Shown piece by piece: positions 37,935-50,726 of a DNA stretch of 64,000 nt. Source of the DNA: Candidatus Eisenbergiella stercoravium (lineage in GTDB: Bacteria > Bacillota > Clostridia > Lachnospirales > Lachnospiraceae). The DNA lies in the NCBI GenBank assembly GCA_019113175.1, contig DXHY01000070.1, forward strand, positions 58,685 to 122,684, read 5' to 3'. The notes beneath the pieces were generated by a model that made no database searches, was not told the DNA's origin, and saw only the letters and a program-made list of their open reading frames with translations. The stretch's first letter is position 1. Every line of letters starts with the position of its first letter. Made by a program: the position numbers and the translations under genes.

Positions 37935-40900
37935 TTACGCTTCCGCTTTATCCTGAATCATCCCATGAAGGGCCTGCAGGGAATGTACCTCACCTCTGCC
38001 ATGCTCCTTCACATAAAGGATTCCTTCGGCCGTTGCAAAACCTGCAGCCATGGTGGTGATATAGGGAATTTTGCCCTTGATCGCCGCTTTACGCAGATAG
38101 CTGTCGTCGTTTGCGCTGTCTTTTCCCACCGGGGTATTGACAATCAGCTGGATCTTGCCGTTGGTGATCAGATCCAGAATGTTCGGACGTCCTTCGGAGA
38201 GCTTCTTTACCTGCTCGACAGGGATGCCGGCCTCGCGGATCAGAGCGGCGGTGCCTGCGGTTGCAATCAGGGAGAAGCCGGCCTTATGGAAGGCTTCCGC
38301 CAGCGCCTTCACCTCGGGCTTGTCCTTCTGATTCACGGAAATCAGCACCGTACCGGACAGAGGAAGGGAGGACTGGGTAGCTTCCTGTGCTTTGTAGAAG
38401 GCTTCGCCGAAGGAAGCGGAGAGTCCGAGAACCTCGCCGGTGGAACGCATCTCGGGTCCGAGCACCGGATCCACCTCCGGGAACATGTTGAAGGGGAAGA
38501 CGGCTTCCTTTACTCCATAGTAAGGAATATGCTTTTCTCTCAGAGAGGGCACAGGTGACGGCTTATGGGTGTAGTCCTGCATGATCACGTCGATGGCAAG
38601 GGGCACCATACGGATATTGCAGACCTTGGATACCAGCGGCACCGTGCGGGACGCCCGGGGATTGGCCTCCAGAACATAAACCTTTCCATTTTCAATGGCG
38701 TACTGCATGTTCATCAGGCCCTGTACATGCATCTCCTCAGCGATTTTTCTGGTGTATTCCTTGATGGTTTTCAGGTTCTCCTCCGGAATGTGGACCGAAG
38801 GCAGGATGCAGGCTGAGTCGCCGGAGTGGATTCCCGCAAGCTCGATGTGCTCCATGACGGCGGGCACAAAGGCGTGGGTGCCGTCGCTGATGGCGTCGGC
38901 TTCGCATTCGGTCGCGTGATTCAGGAAACGGTCGATCAAAATCGGACGGTCAGGCGTGACGCCGACAGCCGCCTTCATGTAGCCCTCCATGCTTTCCGGA
39001 TCGTAAACTACCTCCATGCCGCGGCCGCCCAGAACATAGGAAGGACGTACCATGACGGGATAGCCGATGCTTTCCGCGATGGAAAGAGCCTCCTCCACGG
39101 TGGTCGCCATGCCGGATTCGGGCATGGGAATGTGCAGTCTGTCCATCATGGCGCGGAACAGGTCGCGGTCCTCTGCCAGATCGATAACGGAAGGGGAGGT
39201 CCCCAGGATTTTCACTCCGTTGCGCTCCAGTTCAGCGGCAAGGTTCAGCGGAGTCTGGCCGCCGAACTGGGCAATGACACCAACGGGCTTCTCCTTCTCA
39301 TAGATGCTTAGCACATCCTCAAGGGTGAGAGGCTCGAAATAGAGCTTGTCGGAGGTGTCGTAGTCTGTGGAAACGGTCTCCGGATTGCAGTTTACGATGA
39401 TCGTCTCAAAGCCCAGCTTTTTCAGCGCGAGGGAGGCATGCACACAGCAGTAGTCAAATTCGATGCCCTGGCCGATGCGGTTCGGGCCGCCGCCCAGTAT
39501 CATCACCTTCGGCTTATCGTTGTTCACCGGATTTTTATCGGAGGCATTGTAGGTGGAATAGTAGTAGGCGCTGTCCGGCGTTCCGCTCACATGTACGCCC
39601 TCCCAGGCCTCGGTGATGCCGAGCGCAAGCCTGCGGGAACGGACAGCGGCTTCGGGAATCTCCAGAAGCTGGCTCAAATATTTATCGGAAAAGCCGTCCT
39701 TTTTGGCGGCGATGAGCCGGTCATCCGGCGGCAGGCTTCCGCGGGAGGCGAGGAGAACGGTTTCTTCCTCCGTAAGCTCCTTCATCTGTTCGATAAACCA
39801 TTTCTTTATATGGGTGATTTCATGGATTTCATCCACCGTAGCGCCCTTCAGCAGCGCTTCGTACATCTGAAAATGCCGTTCACTGGAAGGGGTTGCCAGC
39901 ATGGAAAGCAGCTGTTCCTTTGTTTTGGTGCGGAACTGCTTCAGTCCGCCCAGGCCGTAGCGGCCGGTTTCCAGGCTGCGGATGGCCTTCTGCAGAGCTT
40001 CCTTGTAGGTCTTTCCGATGCTCATGACTTCGCCGACCGCACGCATCTGGGTGCCGAGCCTGTCCTCTACGCCCTTGAATTTTTCAAAGGCCCAGCGGGC
40101 AAACTTGATGACAACGTAATCCCCGTCAGGCACATATTTGTCCAGCGTGCCGTATTTTCCGCAAGGGATGTCCTTTAAGGTAAGGCCGCAGGCCAGCATG
40201 GCGGAGACAAGAGCGATGGGGAAGCCCGTCGCCTTGGAGGCCAGAGCGGAGGAACGCGAGGTGCGGGGATTGATCTCGATGACGACGATTCGGTCCGTCT
40301 TCGGATCGTGGGCGAACTGAACGTTGGTGCCGCCGATGACCTGAACGCTTTCCACGATCTTGTAAGCCGCCTCCTGCAGGCGCTTCTGGCATTCTTCGGA
40401 AATGGTGAGCATGGGAGCGGCGCAGAAGGAATCGCCGGTGTGTACGCCCATGGGATCGATGTTTTCGATGAAACAGACGGTGATCATGTTGTTGTCCGCG
40501 TCACGGACCACCTCCAGCTCCAGCTCTTCCCAGCCGAGAACGGACTCCTCCACCAGAACCTGTCCTACAAGGCTGGCCTGAAGCCCTCTGGCACAGACCG
40601 TTTTCAGCTCATCTACATTGTAAACCAGGCCGCCGCCTGCGCCGCCCATGGTGTAGGCGGGGCGCAGCACCACCGGATAGCCCAGCCGGTCCGCGATGGA
40701 AAGAGCTTCTTCCACGCTGTAGGCAACTTCGCTTCTGGCCATCTCAATACCCAGCGCGTTCATTGCTTTTTTGAATTCGATCCGGTCCTCTCCCCGCTCG
40801 ATGGCGTCAACCTGAACGCCGATGACCTTCACATTGTATTTATCCAGAACGCCCGCCTTGCTCAGCTCCGAGCAGAGATTCAGACCGGACTGACCTCCCA

Positions 40901-41168
40901 GATTGGGAAGCAGGGCATCAGGCCGCTCCTTGGCGATGATCTGTTCGAGTCGCGCCACGTTCAGCGGTTCGATGTAGGTAACATCGGCGATCTCCGGATC
41001 CGTCATGATGGTGGCGGGGTTGGAATTGACCAGAACGATCTCGTACCCAAGCTTTCTTAAGGCCTTGCAGGCCTGGGTTCCGGAATAGTCGAATTCGCAG
41101 GCCTGACCGATGATGATCGGACCGGAGCCGATGATCAGAACTTTGTGGATGTCGGTTCTCTTTGGCAT
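37935..41168 (-). CDS. carB: Carbamoyl-phosphate synthase large subunit
   Basis: Makes carbamoyl phosphate from bicarbonate, ammonia (channelled from CarA) and two ATP, for pyrimidine and arginine synthesis. 1077 residues, full length: two homologous ATP-grasp halves (about 1-400 and 550-935), each starting with a GSGPI- or GGGPNRIGQGIEFDY-type loop, an oligomerisation domain and a C-terminal allosteric MGS-like domain (about 937-1077). ATG 41168 (MPKRTDIHKV) lies just after GGAGG; a slightly longer reading is rejected. carA is not in the window, which is less usual, since carA and carB are commonly adjacent. Confidence 0.96.
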   Translation of the reverse strand: MPKRTDIHKVLIIGSGPIIIGQACEFDYSGTQACKALRKLGYEIVLVNSNPATIMTDPEIADVTYIEPLNVARLEQIIAKERPDALLPNLGGQSGLNLCSELSKAGVLDKYNVKVIGVQVDAIERGEDRIEFKKAMNALGIEMARSEVAYSVEEALSIADRLGYPVVLRPAYTMGGAGGGLVYNVDELKTVCARGLQASLVGQVLVEESVLGWEELELEVVRDADNNMITVCFIENIDPMGVHTGDSFCAAPMLTISEECQKRLQEAAYKIVESVQVIGGTNVQFAHDPKTDRIVVIEINPRTSRSSALASKATGFPIALVSAMLACGLTLKDIPCGKYGTLDKYVPDGDYVVIKFARWAFEKFKGVEDRLGTQMRAVGEVMSIGKTYKEALQKAIRSLETGRYGLGGLKQFRTKTKEQLLSMLATPSSERHFQMYEALLKGATVDEIHEITHIKKWFIEQMKELTEEETVLLASRGSLPPDDRLIAAKKDGFSDKYLSQLLEIPEAAVRSRRLALGITEAWEGVHVSGTPDSAYYYSTYNASDKNPVNNDKPKVMILGGGPNRIGQGIEFDYCCVHASLALKKLGFETIIVNCNPETVSTDYDTSDKLYFEPLTLEDVLSIYEKEKPVGVIAQFGGQTPLNLAAELERNGVKILGTSPSVIDLAEDRDLFRAMMDRLHIPMPESGMATTVEEALSIAESIGYPVMVRPSYVLGGRGMEVVYDPESMEGYMKAAVGVTPDRPILIDRFLNHATECEADAISDGTHAFVPAVMEHIELAGIHSGDSACILPSVHIPEENLKTIKEYTRKIAEEMHVQGLMNMQYAIENGKVYVLEANPRASRTVPLVSKVCNIRMVPLAIDVIMQDYTHKPSPVPSLREKHIPYYGVKEAVFPFNMFPEVDPVLGPEMRSTGEVLGLSASFGEAFYKAQEATQSSLPLSGTVLISVNQKDKPEVKALAEAFHKAGFSLIATAGTAALIREAGIPVEQVKKLSEGRPNILDLITNGKIQLIVNTPVGKDSANDDSYLRKAAIKGKIPYITTMAAGFATAEGILYVKEHGRGEVHSLQALHGMIQDKAEA

Positions 41169-41190
41169 GTTTCCTCCATTCTGCATGTAG

Positions 41191-44676
<3,486 letters not shown>

Positions 44677-44752
44677 AAAAAGCCTTCCCTTCGTAACCGG
44701 AGCTTCCCTGTGCGCATATTATGGTAATGAAAAGAAGAAAAGGAAGCTGAGC

Positions 44753-45280
44753 ATGGACTTTCGTTATAATCAGTTCGGCATGACACAGAGACCGGTTTAT
44801 ATGACCTTTTCCGGGGTAATTACCAGCATTGAAACGGCGGGGAATATGGGGAGATACGACGGTTGTTCCCAGGTGGTTACCGTGGAGAACGAATCGGGGA
44901 ATGTGGTGAATTTCTTTATGAACGCGGACACCTTCGTGGTGGACTACACGACCCTGTATGAGAGCCTTCCGGTTACCGTCTTTTACAACGGAAACGCAGC
45001 GGCTCCCCTGATTTATCCGCCTCAGTATGTGGCGGCAGTGATCGCGCCGCAGACAGAAGGACAGATGGTATATGTGGGCTATTTCAACAACGTATTTTTA
45101 AGCAGCGATCAGGGATTGAAGCTGAATCTGGCTCCTTCTACGGTCGTGGTGACGCAGAACAATCAGACCTTTATGGGAAATCCCGGAGGTCATACGCTGG
45201 TGGTGCTCTACAGCCAGACAACAAGGAGCATTCCGCCGCAGACCACGCCGGATAAAATCATTGTTCTCTGCGGGCAGTAG
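44753..45280 (+). CDS. Hypothetical protein, 175 residues
   Basis: I do not recognise the family. No signal peptide or membrane helix. The protein is rich in Val, Thr, Asn and Tyr and predicted mostly beta-strand (VYMTFSGVITSIE, SGNVVNFFMNADTFVVDY, LPVTVFYNGNAAAPLIYPPQYVA), suggesting a small OB-like or beta-barrel fold; this is inference from pattern. The start follows AAAGGAAG. It is 76 bases after lacZ without a clear terminator between, so possibly co-transcribed. Confidence 0.75.
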   Translation: MDFRYNQFGMTQRPVYMTFSGVITSIETAGNMGRYDGCSQVVTVENESGNVVNFFMNADTFVVDYTTLYESLPVTVFYNGNAAAPLIYPPQYVAAVIAPQTEGQMVYVGYFNNVFLSSDQGLKLNLAPSTVVVTQNNQTFMGNPGGHTLVVLYSQTTRSIPPQTTPDKIIVLCGQ

Positions 45281-45302
45281 CAGGCAGCCGTTCAGGCCGC
45301 AA

Positions 45303-45356
45303 AAAAGGCAGGCGCTTCAGCTTCCGGAAACGGAAAAGAATGCGTCTGCCCTTTTC
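45303..45356. terminator. Terminator between the unknown gene and the PHP phosphatase gene
   Basis: AAAAGGCAGGCGC (45303-45315) pairs with GCGTCTGCCCTTTT (45342-45355) with a one-base bulge, plus an inner TTCCG-GAAA-CGGAA hairpin. Works in both directions for the convergent genes. Confidence 0.75.
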
Positions 45357-45358
45357 AG

Positions 45359-46177
45359 TCAGAGCTTTATAAATTGCGGCGTCCGGTTTTCGAAAACAGC
45401 GTAATATCGGAAGCCGCAGTCCTTTAAAACTGCCTCTGCGCGATCGAAGGACCGGCAGAGATCCTCAGGCCGATGAGCGTCTGAACCCACGGTAACGATT
45501 TCTCCGCCCTTTTCGCGGTAACGGCGAAGCAGAGCGGTGCAGGGATGCAGATCCTTAAGCCCGTAGCGGACGCCGCCCGTATTGACCTCCAGCCCGATCC
45601 CGTTTTCCAGAAGCAGATCCAGCATTTTCTCAAACAGATCCGAGTATTTTTCGTAGGAATAATTCTTATCCTTTTCAGGCGCATAACGGACCACATAGTC
45701 CAGGTGCCCATAAACATCGAAATCCGTAAAGGTTTCCAGGTTCTCTATAATGGAAGAAAAATATTCGCGGAGCGCCTCTTCCTCGCTTCTTCCTTCCCAG
45801 AAATCAGGCTGATAGGGATCCTTTCCCGCGCACAGATGGGAAGAGCCGATGATGAAATCAAAGGGCTTAGATGCCGCAAAAGCGGCCTGAAGCGGAACGA
45901 GGTGCGCCTGGAGTCCCAGCTCCACGCCGAACAGAATCCGTATTTTATTCCGGTATATTTCTCTGTATTTCAGAAGATCATAAAGATAGGAGTCCGTATT
46001 GACTTCAAAGCATCCGGCAGGAGAAATCTCCGATACCGGAAAATCAAAATCCATATGTTCGGTAAAACACATCCGGGTAAGCCCAAGATCGATGCCCCTG
46101 CGTATCATGGTCTCCATGGGAGCTTCAGAATCCCCGGAAAAAGAGGAGTGCAGGTGATAGTCGGCCTGAATTGCCAT
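45359..46177 (-). CDS. PHP-domain histidinol-phosphatase family protein
   Basis: 272 residues. Polymerase-and-histidinol-phosphatase domain with metal ligands in DYHLHSSFSGD, FTEHMDF, GVELG, SSHL, GHLDYVVRY and GSDAHRPED. These fit HisK-type histidinol-phosphate phosphatase, the penultimate step of histidine synthesis, although family members include other phosphatases. ATG 46177 has GGAAGGGAG upstream and starts MAIQADYHLHS; a longer reading is rejected. No other his gene is nearby. Confidence 0.87.
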   Translation of the reverse strand: MAIQADYHLHSSFSGDSEAPMETMIRRGIDLGLTRMCFTEHMDFDFPVSEISPAGCFEVNTDSYLYDLLKYREIYRNKIRILFGVELGLQAHLVPLQAAFAASKPFDFIIGSSHLCAGKDPYQPDFWEGRSEEEALREYFSSIIENLETFTDFDVYGHLDYVVRYAPEKDKNYSYEKYSDLFEKMLDLLLENGIGLEVNTGGVRYGLKDLHPCTALLRRYREKGGEIVTVGSDAHRPEDLCRSFDRAEAVLKDCGFRYYAVFENRTPQFIKL

Positions 46178-46362
46178 AATATTCTCCCTTCCGCCATTCT
46201 TATATATTTTACATGATGGTATCAAAATAGATGGCATGCTGAGAGTATAACGCAGATACCGGGAAAAGGCAATGAGGTGTGAAAGCGTGAGGAGAGAAAA
46301 TAACGGTAAATCTGAATTTTTTGTAAAATCTGGTCATTTTCCAATATTTTTTGATTTTCGTC

Positions 46363-46391
46363 TTGATATTTTTAGATGAATTAGGTACAAT
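46363..46391 (+). promoter_or_regulatory. gap promoter
   Basis: TTGATA (46363-46368) and TACAAT (46386-46391) with a 17-base spacer. The leader to gap is about 115 bases and holds a small hairpin GCCGTGC-TGT-GCATGGC (46432-46448) followed by a T-rich stretch. Confidence 0.7.
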
Positions 46392-46514
46392 GATTTTGCT
46401 GATAAAATTTTGTCAAGCATAATTTGGACAGGCCGTGCTGTGCATGGCGGTTTTTGTTGTGTTTTGTTATGCCTGGCAGAATGTTATAAAAAACATTTTT
46501 AGGAGGAATTAAAA

Positions 46515-47534
46515 ATGGCAGTCAAAGTAGCAATTAATGGTTTTGGCCGTATTGGACGTCTTGCTTTCAGACAGATGTTCGGCGCAGAGGGATTTGAAAT
46601 CGTTGCAATCAACGACCTTACCTCTCCCGAGATGCTTGCTCACCTGCTGAAGTATGATTCTACTCAGGGCAGATATGAACTGGCTGACAAGGTTTCCTAC
46701 GGTGAGGATTCCATCACTGTTGACGGAAAGGAGATCAAGATCTATAAGGAGGCTGACGCTAAGAATCTTCCCTGGAAGGCTCTTGATGTTGACGTAGTTC
46801 TGGAGTGCACCGGCTTCTACACCTCCAAGGCTAAGGCACAGGCTCATATCGATGCCGGCGCTAAGCACGTTGTGATTTCCGCACCTGCCGGAAACGATCT
46901 TCCTACCATCGTTTACAATGTTAACCATGAGACCCTGAGCAAGGATGATCACATCATCTCCGCTGCTTCCTGCACCACCAACTGCCTGGCTCCCATGGCG
47001 AAGGCTCTGAATGATGCATTCCCGATCCAGAGCGGTATTATGTGCACGATTCATGCTTACACCGGAGATCAGATGACTCTGGATGGCCCTCAGAGAAAGG
47101 GTGATAAGAGAAGAAGCCGTGCTGCAGCTGTGAACATCGTTCCCAACAGCACCGGCGCTGCAAAGGCAATCGGCCTGGTTATCCCTGAACTGAACGGCAA
47201 GCTGATCGGTTCCGCTCAGCGTGTTCCTACCCCTACCGGATCTACCACGATCCTGACCGCTGTTGTTAAGGGACAGCCCACCAAGGAGTCCATCAATGCT
47301 GCCATGAAGGCTGCTTCTAACGAGTCCTTCGGCTACAACGAGGATGAGATCGTATCCAGCGATATCGTTGGTATGAGATATGGTTCTCTGTTCGATGCTA
47401 CTCAGACCATGGTTCTGCCCATCGACGAGAACACTGCTGAAGTACAGGTTGTTTCCTGGTACGATAACGAGAATTCCTATACCAGCCAGATGGTTCGTAC
47501 CATCAAGCACTTCGGCAAGCTGCTGAACGCTTAA
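46515..47534 (+). CDS. gap: Glyceraldehyde-3-phosphate dehydrogenase
   Basis: Oxidises glyceraldehyde 3-phosphate to 1,3-bisphosphoglycerate with NAD. 339 residues. N-terminal Rossmann motif [13 protein letters not shown], catalytic cysteine in SAASCTTNC, phosphate-binding IHAYTGDQ and the C-terminal [12 protein letters not shown] are intact. AGGAGG precedes the ATG. Codon usage looks highly biased, as expected for a major glycolytic enzyme. It heads gap-pgk-tpiA, with a terminator after it. Confidence 0.97.
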   Translation: MAVKVAINGFGRIGRLAFRQMFGAEGFEIVAINDLTSPEMLAHLLKYDSTQGRYELADKVSYGEDSITVDGKEIKIYKEADAKNLPWKALDVDVVLECTGFYTSKAKAQAHIDAGAKHVVISAPAGNDLPTIVYNVNHETLSKDDHIISAASCTTNCLAPMAKALNDAFPIQSGIMCTIHAYTGDQMTLDGPQRKGDKRRSRAAAVNIVPNSTGAAKAIGLVIPELNGKLIGSAQRVPTPTGSTTILTAVVKGQPTKESINAAMKAASNESFGYNEDEIVSSDIVGMRYGSLFDATQTMVLPIDENTAEVQVVSWYDNENSYTSQMVRTIKHFGKLLNA

Positions 47535-47565
47535 TCAGTTCGTTTGTGAAAGGCATAGGCTCATT

Positions 47566-47600
47566 AAGGGTCCGGTCTGAAAAGGACCGGACCCTTTTTT
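47566..47600 (+). terminator. Terminator between gap and pgk
   Basis: AAGGGTCCGGTC (47566-47577) pairs with GACCGGACCCTT (47585-47596), a 7-base loop, then TTTT. It would let gap be transcribed more than pgk. Confidence 0.9.
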
Positions 47601-47673
47601 AACGGATGCTGCACAGAGCGCCGTCCGTTCTTTTATTTTGCGGGCCGGTCCCGCAGTCAAGGAGGTTTTCACC

Positions 47674-48882
47674 ATGTCATTAAATAAGAAAACGATTGAT
47701 GATATCAACGTAAAGGGAAAAAGAGTTCTCTGCAGATGTGACTTCAACGTTCCGCTGAAGGATGGAAAGATCACCGATGAGAACCGTCTGGTTGCAGCGC
47801 TTCCCACCATCAAAAAGCTGATCGCTGACGGCGGAAAGGTAATCCTTTGCTCCCATCTCGGAAAGCCCAAGGGAGAACCTAAGCCGGAACTGTCTCTGGC
47901 TCCCGTTGCAAAGCGCCTTTCCGAGCTGCTCGGTCAGGAAGTGAAGTTCGCAGCAGATCCCGAAGTAGTAGGCCCCAACGCAAGAGCTGCGGTTGCTGCC
48001 ATGAAAGACGGAGATGTGATCCTTCTGGAGAACACCCGTTACAGAGCGGAAGAGACCAAGAACGGAGAGGCTTTCTCCAAGGATCTGGCTTCCCTCTGCG
48101 ATGTATTTGTAAACGACGCATTCGGAACCGCTCACAGAGCGCACTGCTCCAACGTTGGTGTGGCAAAGCTGGTTGATACCGCTGTTGTCGGCTATCTGAT
48201 GGAGAAGGAGATCAACTTCCTGGGCAATGCGGTTGAGAATCCGGTAAGACCTTTCGTTGCCATTCTCGGCGGCGCAAAGGTTGCGGACAAGCTGAACGTA
48301 ATCTCCAACCTGCTTGAGAAGTGCGATACTCTGATCATCGGCGGCGGAATGGCTTTCACCTTCCTGAAGGCGAAGGGTTATGAGATCGGCGCTTCCCTGG
48401 TGGATGACGAGAAGATCGATTACTGTAAGGAAATGATGGAGAAGGCTGAAAAGCTTGGCAAGAAGCTGCTACTTCCCGTTGACGCTGTATGCGCAAAGTC
48501 TTTCCCGAACCCGATCGATGCTGATATTGATGTTACCGTTTATGCGGCGGATGCGATTCCTGCCGATATGATCGGACTGGATATCGGACCCAAGTCCGCT
48601 GAGGAGTTCGCAGAGGCTGCCAAGGCTGCCAAGACCGTAGTGTGGAACGGACCCATGGGCGTATTTGAGAATCCCACTCTTGCAAAGGGAACCATCGCTG
48701 TTGCGAAGGCTCTTGCTGAGACGGATGCTACCACCATCATCGGCGGCGGTGATTCCGCAGCTGCCGTTAACCAGCTCGGTTTCGGCGACAAGATGACCCA
48801 TATCTCCACCGGCGGCGGCGCTTCCCTGGAATTCCTTGAGGGTAAGGAGCTTCCCGGCGTAGCTGCGGCAAACGATAAATAA
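47674..48882 (+). CDS. pgk: Phosphoglycerate kinase
   Basis: Transfers phosphate from 1,3-bisphosphoglycerate to ADP. 402 residues. [27 protein letters not shown], the hinge GGAKVADKL and nucleotide-binding GGGDSAAA are present. ATG 47674 follows AAGGAGG; the longer reading is rejected. It lies between gap and tpiA. Confidence 0.97.
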   Translation: MSLNKKTIDDINVKGKRVLCRCDFNVPLKDGKITDENRLVAALPTIKKLIADGGKVILCSHLGKPKGEPKPELSLAPVAKRLSELLGQEVKFAADPEVVGPNARAAVAAMKDGDVILLENTRYRAEETKNGEAFSKDLASLCDVFVNDAFGTAHRAHCSNVGVAKLVDTAVVGYLMEKEINFLGNAVENPVRPFVAILGGAKVADKLNVISNLLEKCDTLIIGGGMAFTFLKAKGYEIGASLVDDEKIDYCKEMMEKAEKLGKKLLLPVDAVCAKSFPNPIDADIDVTVYAADAIPADMIGLDIGPKSAEEFAEAAKAAKTVVWNGPMGVFENPTLAKGTIAVAKALAETDATTIIGGGDSAAAVNQLGFGDKMTHISTGGGASLEFLEGKELPGVAAANDK

Positions 48883-48989
48883 GAGATAAAGAAAACGAAT
48901 GCGCGCTTCGTGTGGGTTCATGCGGAGCGTGACATTTGTGTATCTGACCTTCCATGGCAGAGAAAAGAAAATCAAAGGAGGCCATTATC

Positions 48990-49739
48990 ATGGCAAGAAG
49001 AAAAATTATTGCTGGCAACTGGAAGATGAATATGACTCCCAGCCAGGCCGTTGAGCTGATCAATACCTTAAAGCCCCTTGTGGTTACAGATGAGGCTGAC
49101 GTGGTATTCTGCGTGCCTGCCATCGACATCATTCCTGCTGTAGAGGCTGCAAAGGGAAGCAACATCGAGATCGGCGCTGAGAATATGTATTTCGAGGAGA
49201 AGGGCGCCTATACCGGCGAGATCGCTCCTGACATGCTGACCGATGCGGGCGTGAAATATGTCATCATCGGACATTCCGAGAGAAGAGAGTATTTCGCTGA
49301 GACCGATGAGACCGTGAACAAGAAGGTTCTTAAGGCTTTCGAGCACGGCCTTACTCCCATCATCTGCTGCGGCGAGTCCCTCACTCAGAGAGAGCAGGGA
49401 ATCACCATCGACTGGATCCGCCAGCAGATCAAGATCGCATTCCTGAACGTAACGGCTGATCAGGCGAAGACCGCTGTCATCGCTTACGAGCCCATCTGGG
49501 CAATCGGAACCGGCAAAACCGCTACCACCGAGCAGGCGCAGGAGGTATGCGCGGCGATTCGTGCGTGCATCGGCGAGATCTATGATGAGGCAACTGCAGA
49601 AGCAATCCGCATTCAGTATGGCGGATCTGTGAATGCGGCTACGGCTCCCGAGCTTTTCGCTCAGCCTGACATCGACGGCGGCCTGGTGGGCGGCGCATCC
49701 CTGAAGCCTGATTTCGGGAAGATCGTTAATTATAAGTAA
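48990..49739 (+). CDS. tpiA: Triosephosphate isomerase
   Basis: Interconverts dihydroxyacetone phosphate and glyceraldehyde 3-phosphate. 249 residues. Substrate lysine in GNWKMN, catalytic histidine in [11 protein letters not shown], catalytic glutamate in [15 protein letters not shown] and phosphate loop YGGSVN. ATG 48990 lies seven bases after AAAGGAGG. A terminator follows. Confidence 0.97.
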   Translation: MARRKIIAGNWKMNMTPSQAVELINTLKPLVVTDEADVVFCVPAIDIIPAVEAAKGSNIEIGAENMYFEEKGAYTGEIAPDMLTDAGVKYVIIGHSERREYFAETDETVNKKVLKAFEHGLTPIICCGESLTQREQGITIDWIRQQIKIAFLNVTADQAKTAVIAYEPIWAIGTGKTATTEQAQEVCAAIRACIGEIYDEATAEAIRIQYGGSVNAATAPELFAQPDIDGGLVGGASLKPDFGKIVNYK

Positions 49740-49787
49740 ATGCTGGTTTTAAGGTAATATAACCAAATACAACGTTATAAGACAGGA

Positions 49788-49844
49788 CAAAACACCATTT
49801 AGTTTGTGAAAAATATACAGCTAAGTGGTGTTTTGCCGTTTTTT
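49788..49844 (+). terminator. Rho-independent terminator after tpiA
   Basis: CAAAACACCATTTAG (49788-49802) pairs with CTAAGTGGTGTTTTG (49821-49835), one G-U pair, an 18-base loop, then CCGTTTTTT. No gene is seen in the 399-base gap 49740-50138; the rest is A+T-rich apart from the hairpin at 50025-50091. Confidence 0.88.
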
Positions 49845-50024
49845 AGAATGTTTAAAAATATCACTTTTAGATATGTAGAAAAGTAAGAATCAGGGAGATT
49901 AGTAATGATCCTGTCCAGGAAGCCGCCTTATATTTACATTTTTAGCACGATGAGGAAATAAGAAGGGATATGCGACAGGCAGGAATATCATGAATTACCA
50001 ACGGTTTATACATCATGAGAAAAA

Positions 50025-50091
50025 GGAAGAGACAGTCCCGCAGAGAATTTGGGCTTTCATAAAGCCCGAATTCCCCGGGATTATCTCTTCC
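50025..50091 (-). terminator. Long hairpin, probable terminator of the minus-strand htrA-kinase unit
   Basis: GGAAGAGA (50025-50032) pairs with TCTCTTCC (50084-50091), then CCCG/CGGG and an inner GGGCTTT-CAT-AAAGCCC. On the minus strand the stem is followed by TTTTTC, fitting a terminator for the leftward genes. Confidence 0.7.
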
Positions 50092-50138
50092 CTGCATGTC
50101 AGAGGCTAAAAATCGGTATTAACCGGCAGCCTTTTTTT

Positions 50139-50726
50139 TCAGTCTTCCTCAAGTTTGGGAAGGATCGTTTTCATGGACTGTTCAAATTCTTCATCGGAAG
50201 AGTTATAGAACAGGAGCAGATCGTGCCCGGCATCCAGACGTTTCAGCGGCGCGGGAATGGAAAAATCAACGGTTTTGATATATTCGTCCCAGTGGTTCAG
50301 TTTCCAGGTATCCCGGTCGGAATTACGCTTGACGATCCTTTCATGGCAGACCTCCGGGCTGGTAACGACCCAGATAACGACCAGCTTTGCGTTCTTCTGG
50401 CGGAGCTTGGTGCGGAACCGCTCCATCGTCTCTTCGCTGTGGACTTCTCTGGTAAATGGGGCGTTGATCAGGACGATATCATCATATTCCAACGCTTCCG
50501 CCCCGATATCCACGATGGCTTCATACTCATAATCGCGGATATTTTTTTCGAAGAATTCGGAGCTTCTGTTGATCTCCTCCCCGGCCGCGATGAAAACACG
50601 GTTGGATAATGGGATCAGCGTATCCTTGTCGAGATAGACGACATGCTTCAGGTTTTCCGCCAGCTTTTTGGAGATGTAGGTTTTCCCGCAGGCAGGCGGA
50701 GAAGTAACTAAGATCATTTTCTTCAT
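50139..50726 (-). CDS. P-loop nucleotide kinase-like protein
   Basis: 195 residues, AAA/kinase superfamily. P-loop SPPACGKT at residues 9-16 (the first position is Ser rather than Gly), a DKDTL stretch near residue 33 and a second strand IVLINAPFTREVH; the layout resembles zeta-toxin-like or gluconate-kinase-like small-molecule kinases. The substrate is unknown. Its start overlaps the end of the protease gene (ATGA), so the two are translationally coupled on the minus strand. Confidence 0.8.
   Translation of the reverse strand: MKKMILVTSPPACGKTYISKKLAENLKHVVYLDKDTLIPLSNRVFIAAGEEINRSSEFFEKNIRDYEYEAIVDIGAEALEYDDIVLINAPFTREVHSEETMERFRTKLRQKNAKLVVIWVVTSPEVCHERIVKRNSDRDTWKLNHWDEYIKTVDFSIPAPLKRLDAGHDLLLFYNSSDEEFEQSMKTILPKLEED

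Noticed and set aside
50139..50726. Zeta-type toxin of a toxin-antitoxin pair
   Set aside because: The P-loop fold is similar, but the partner gene is a protease and no antitoxin is seen.
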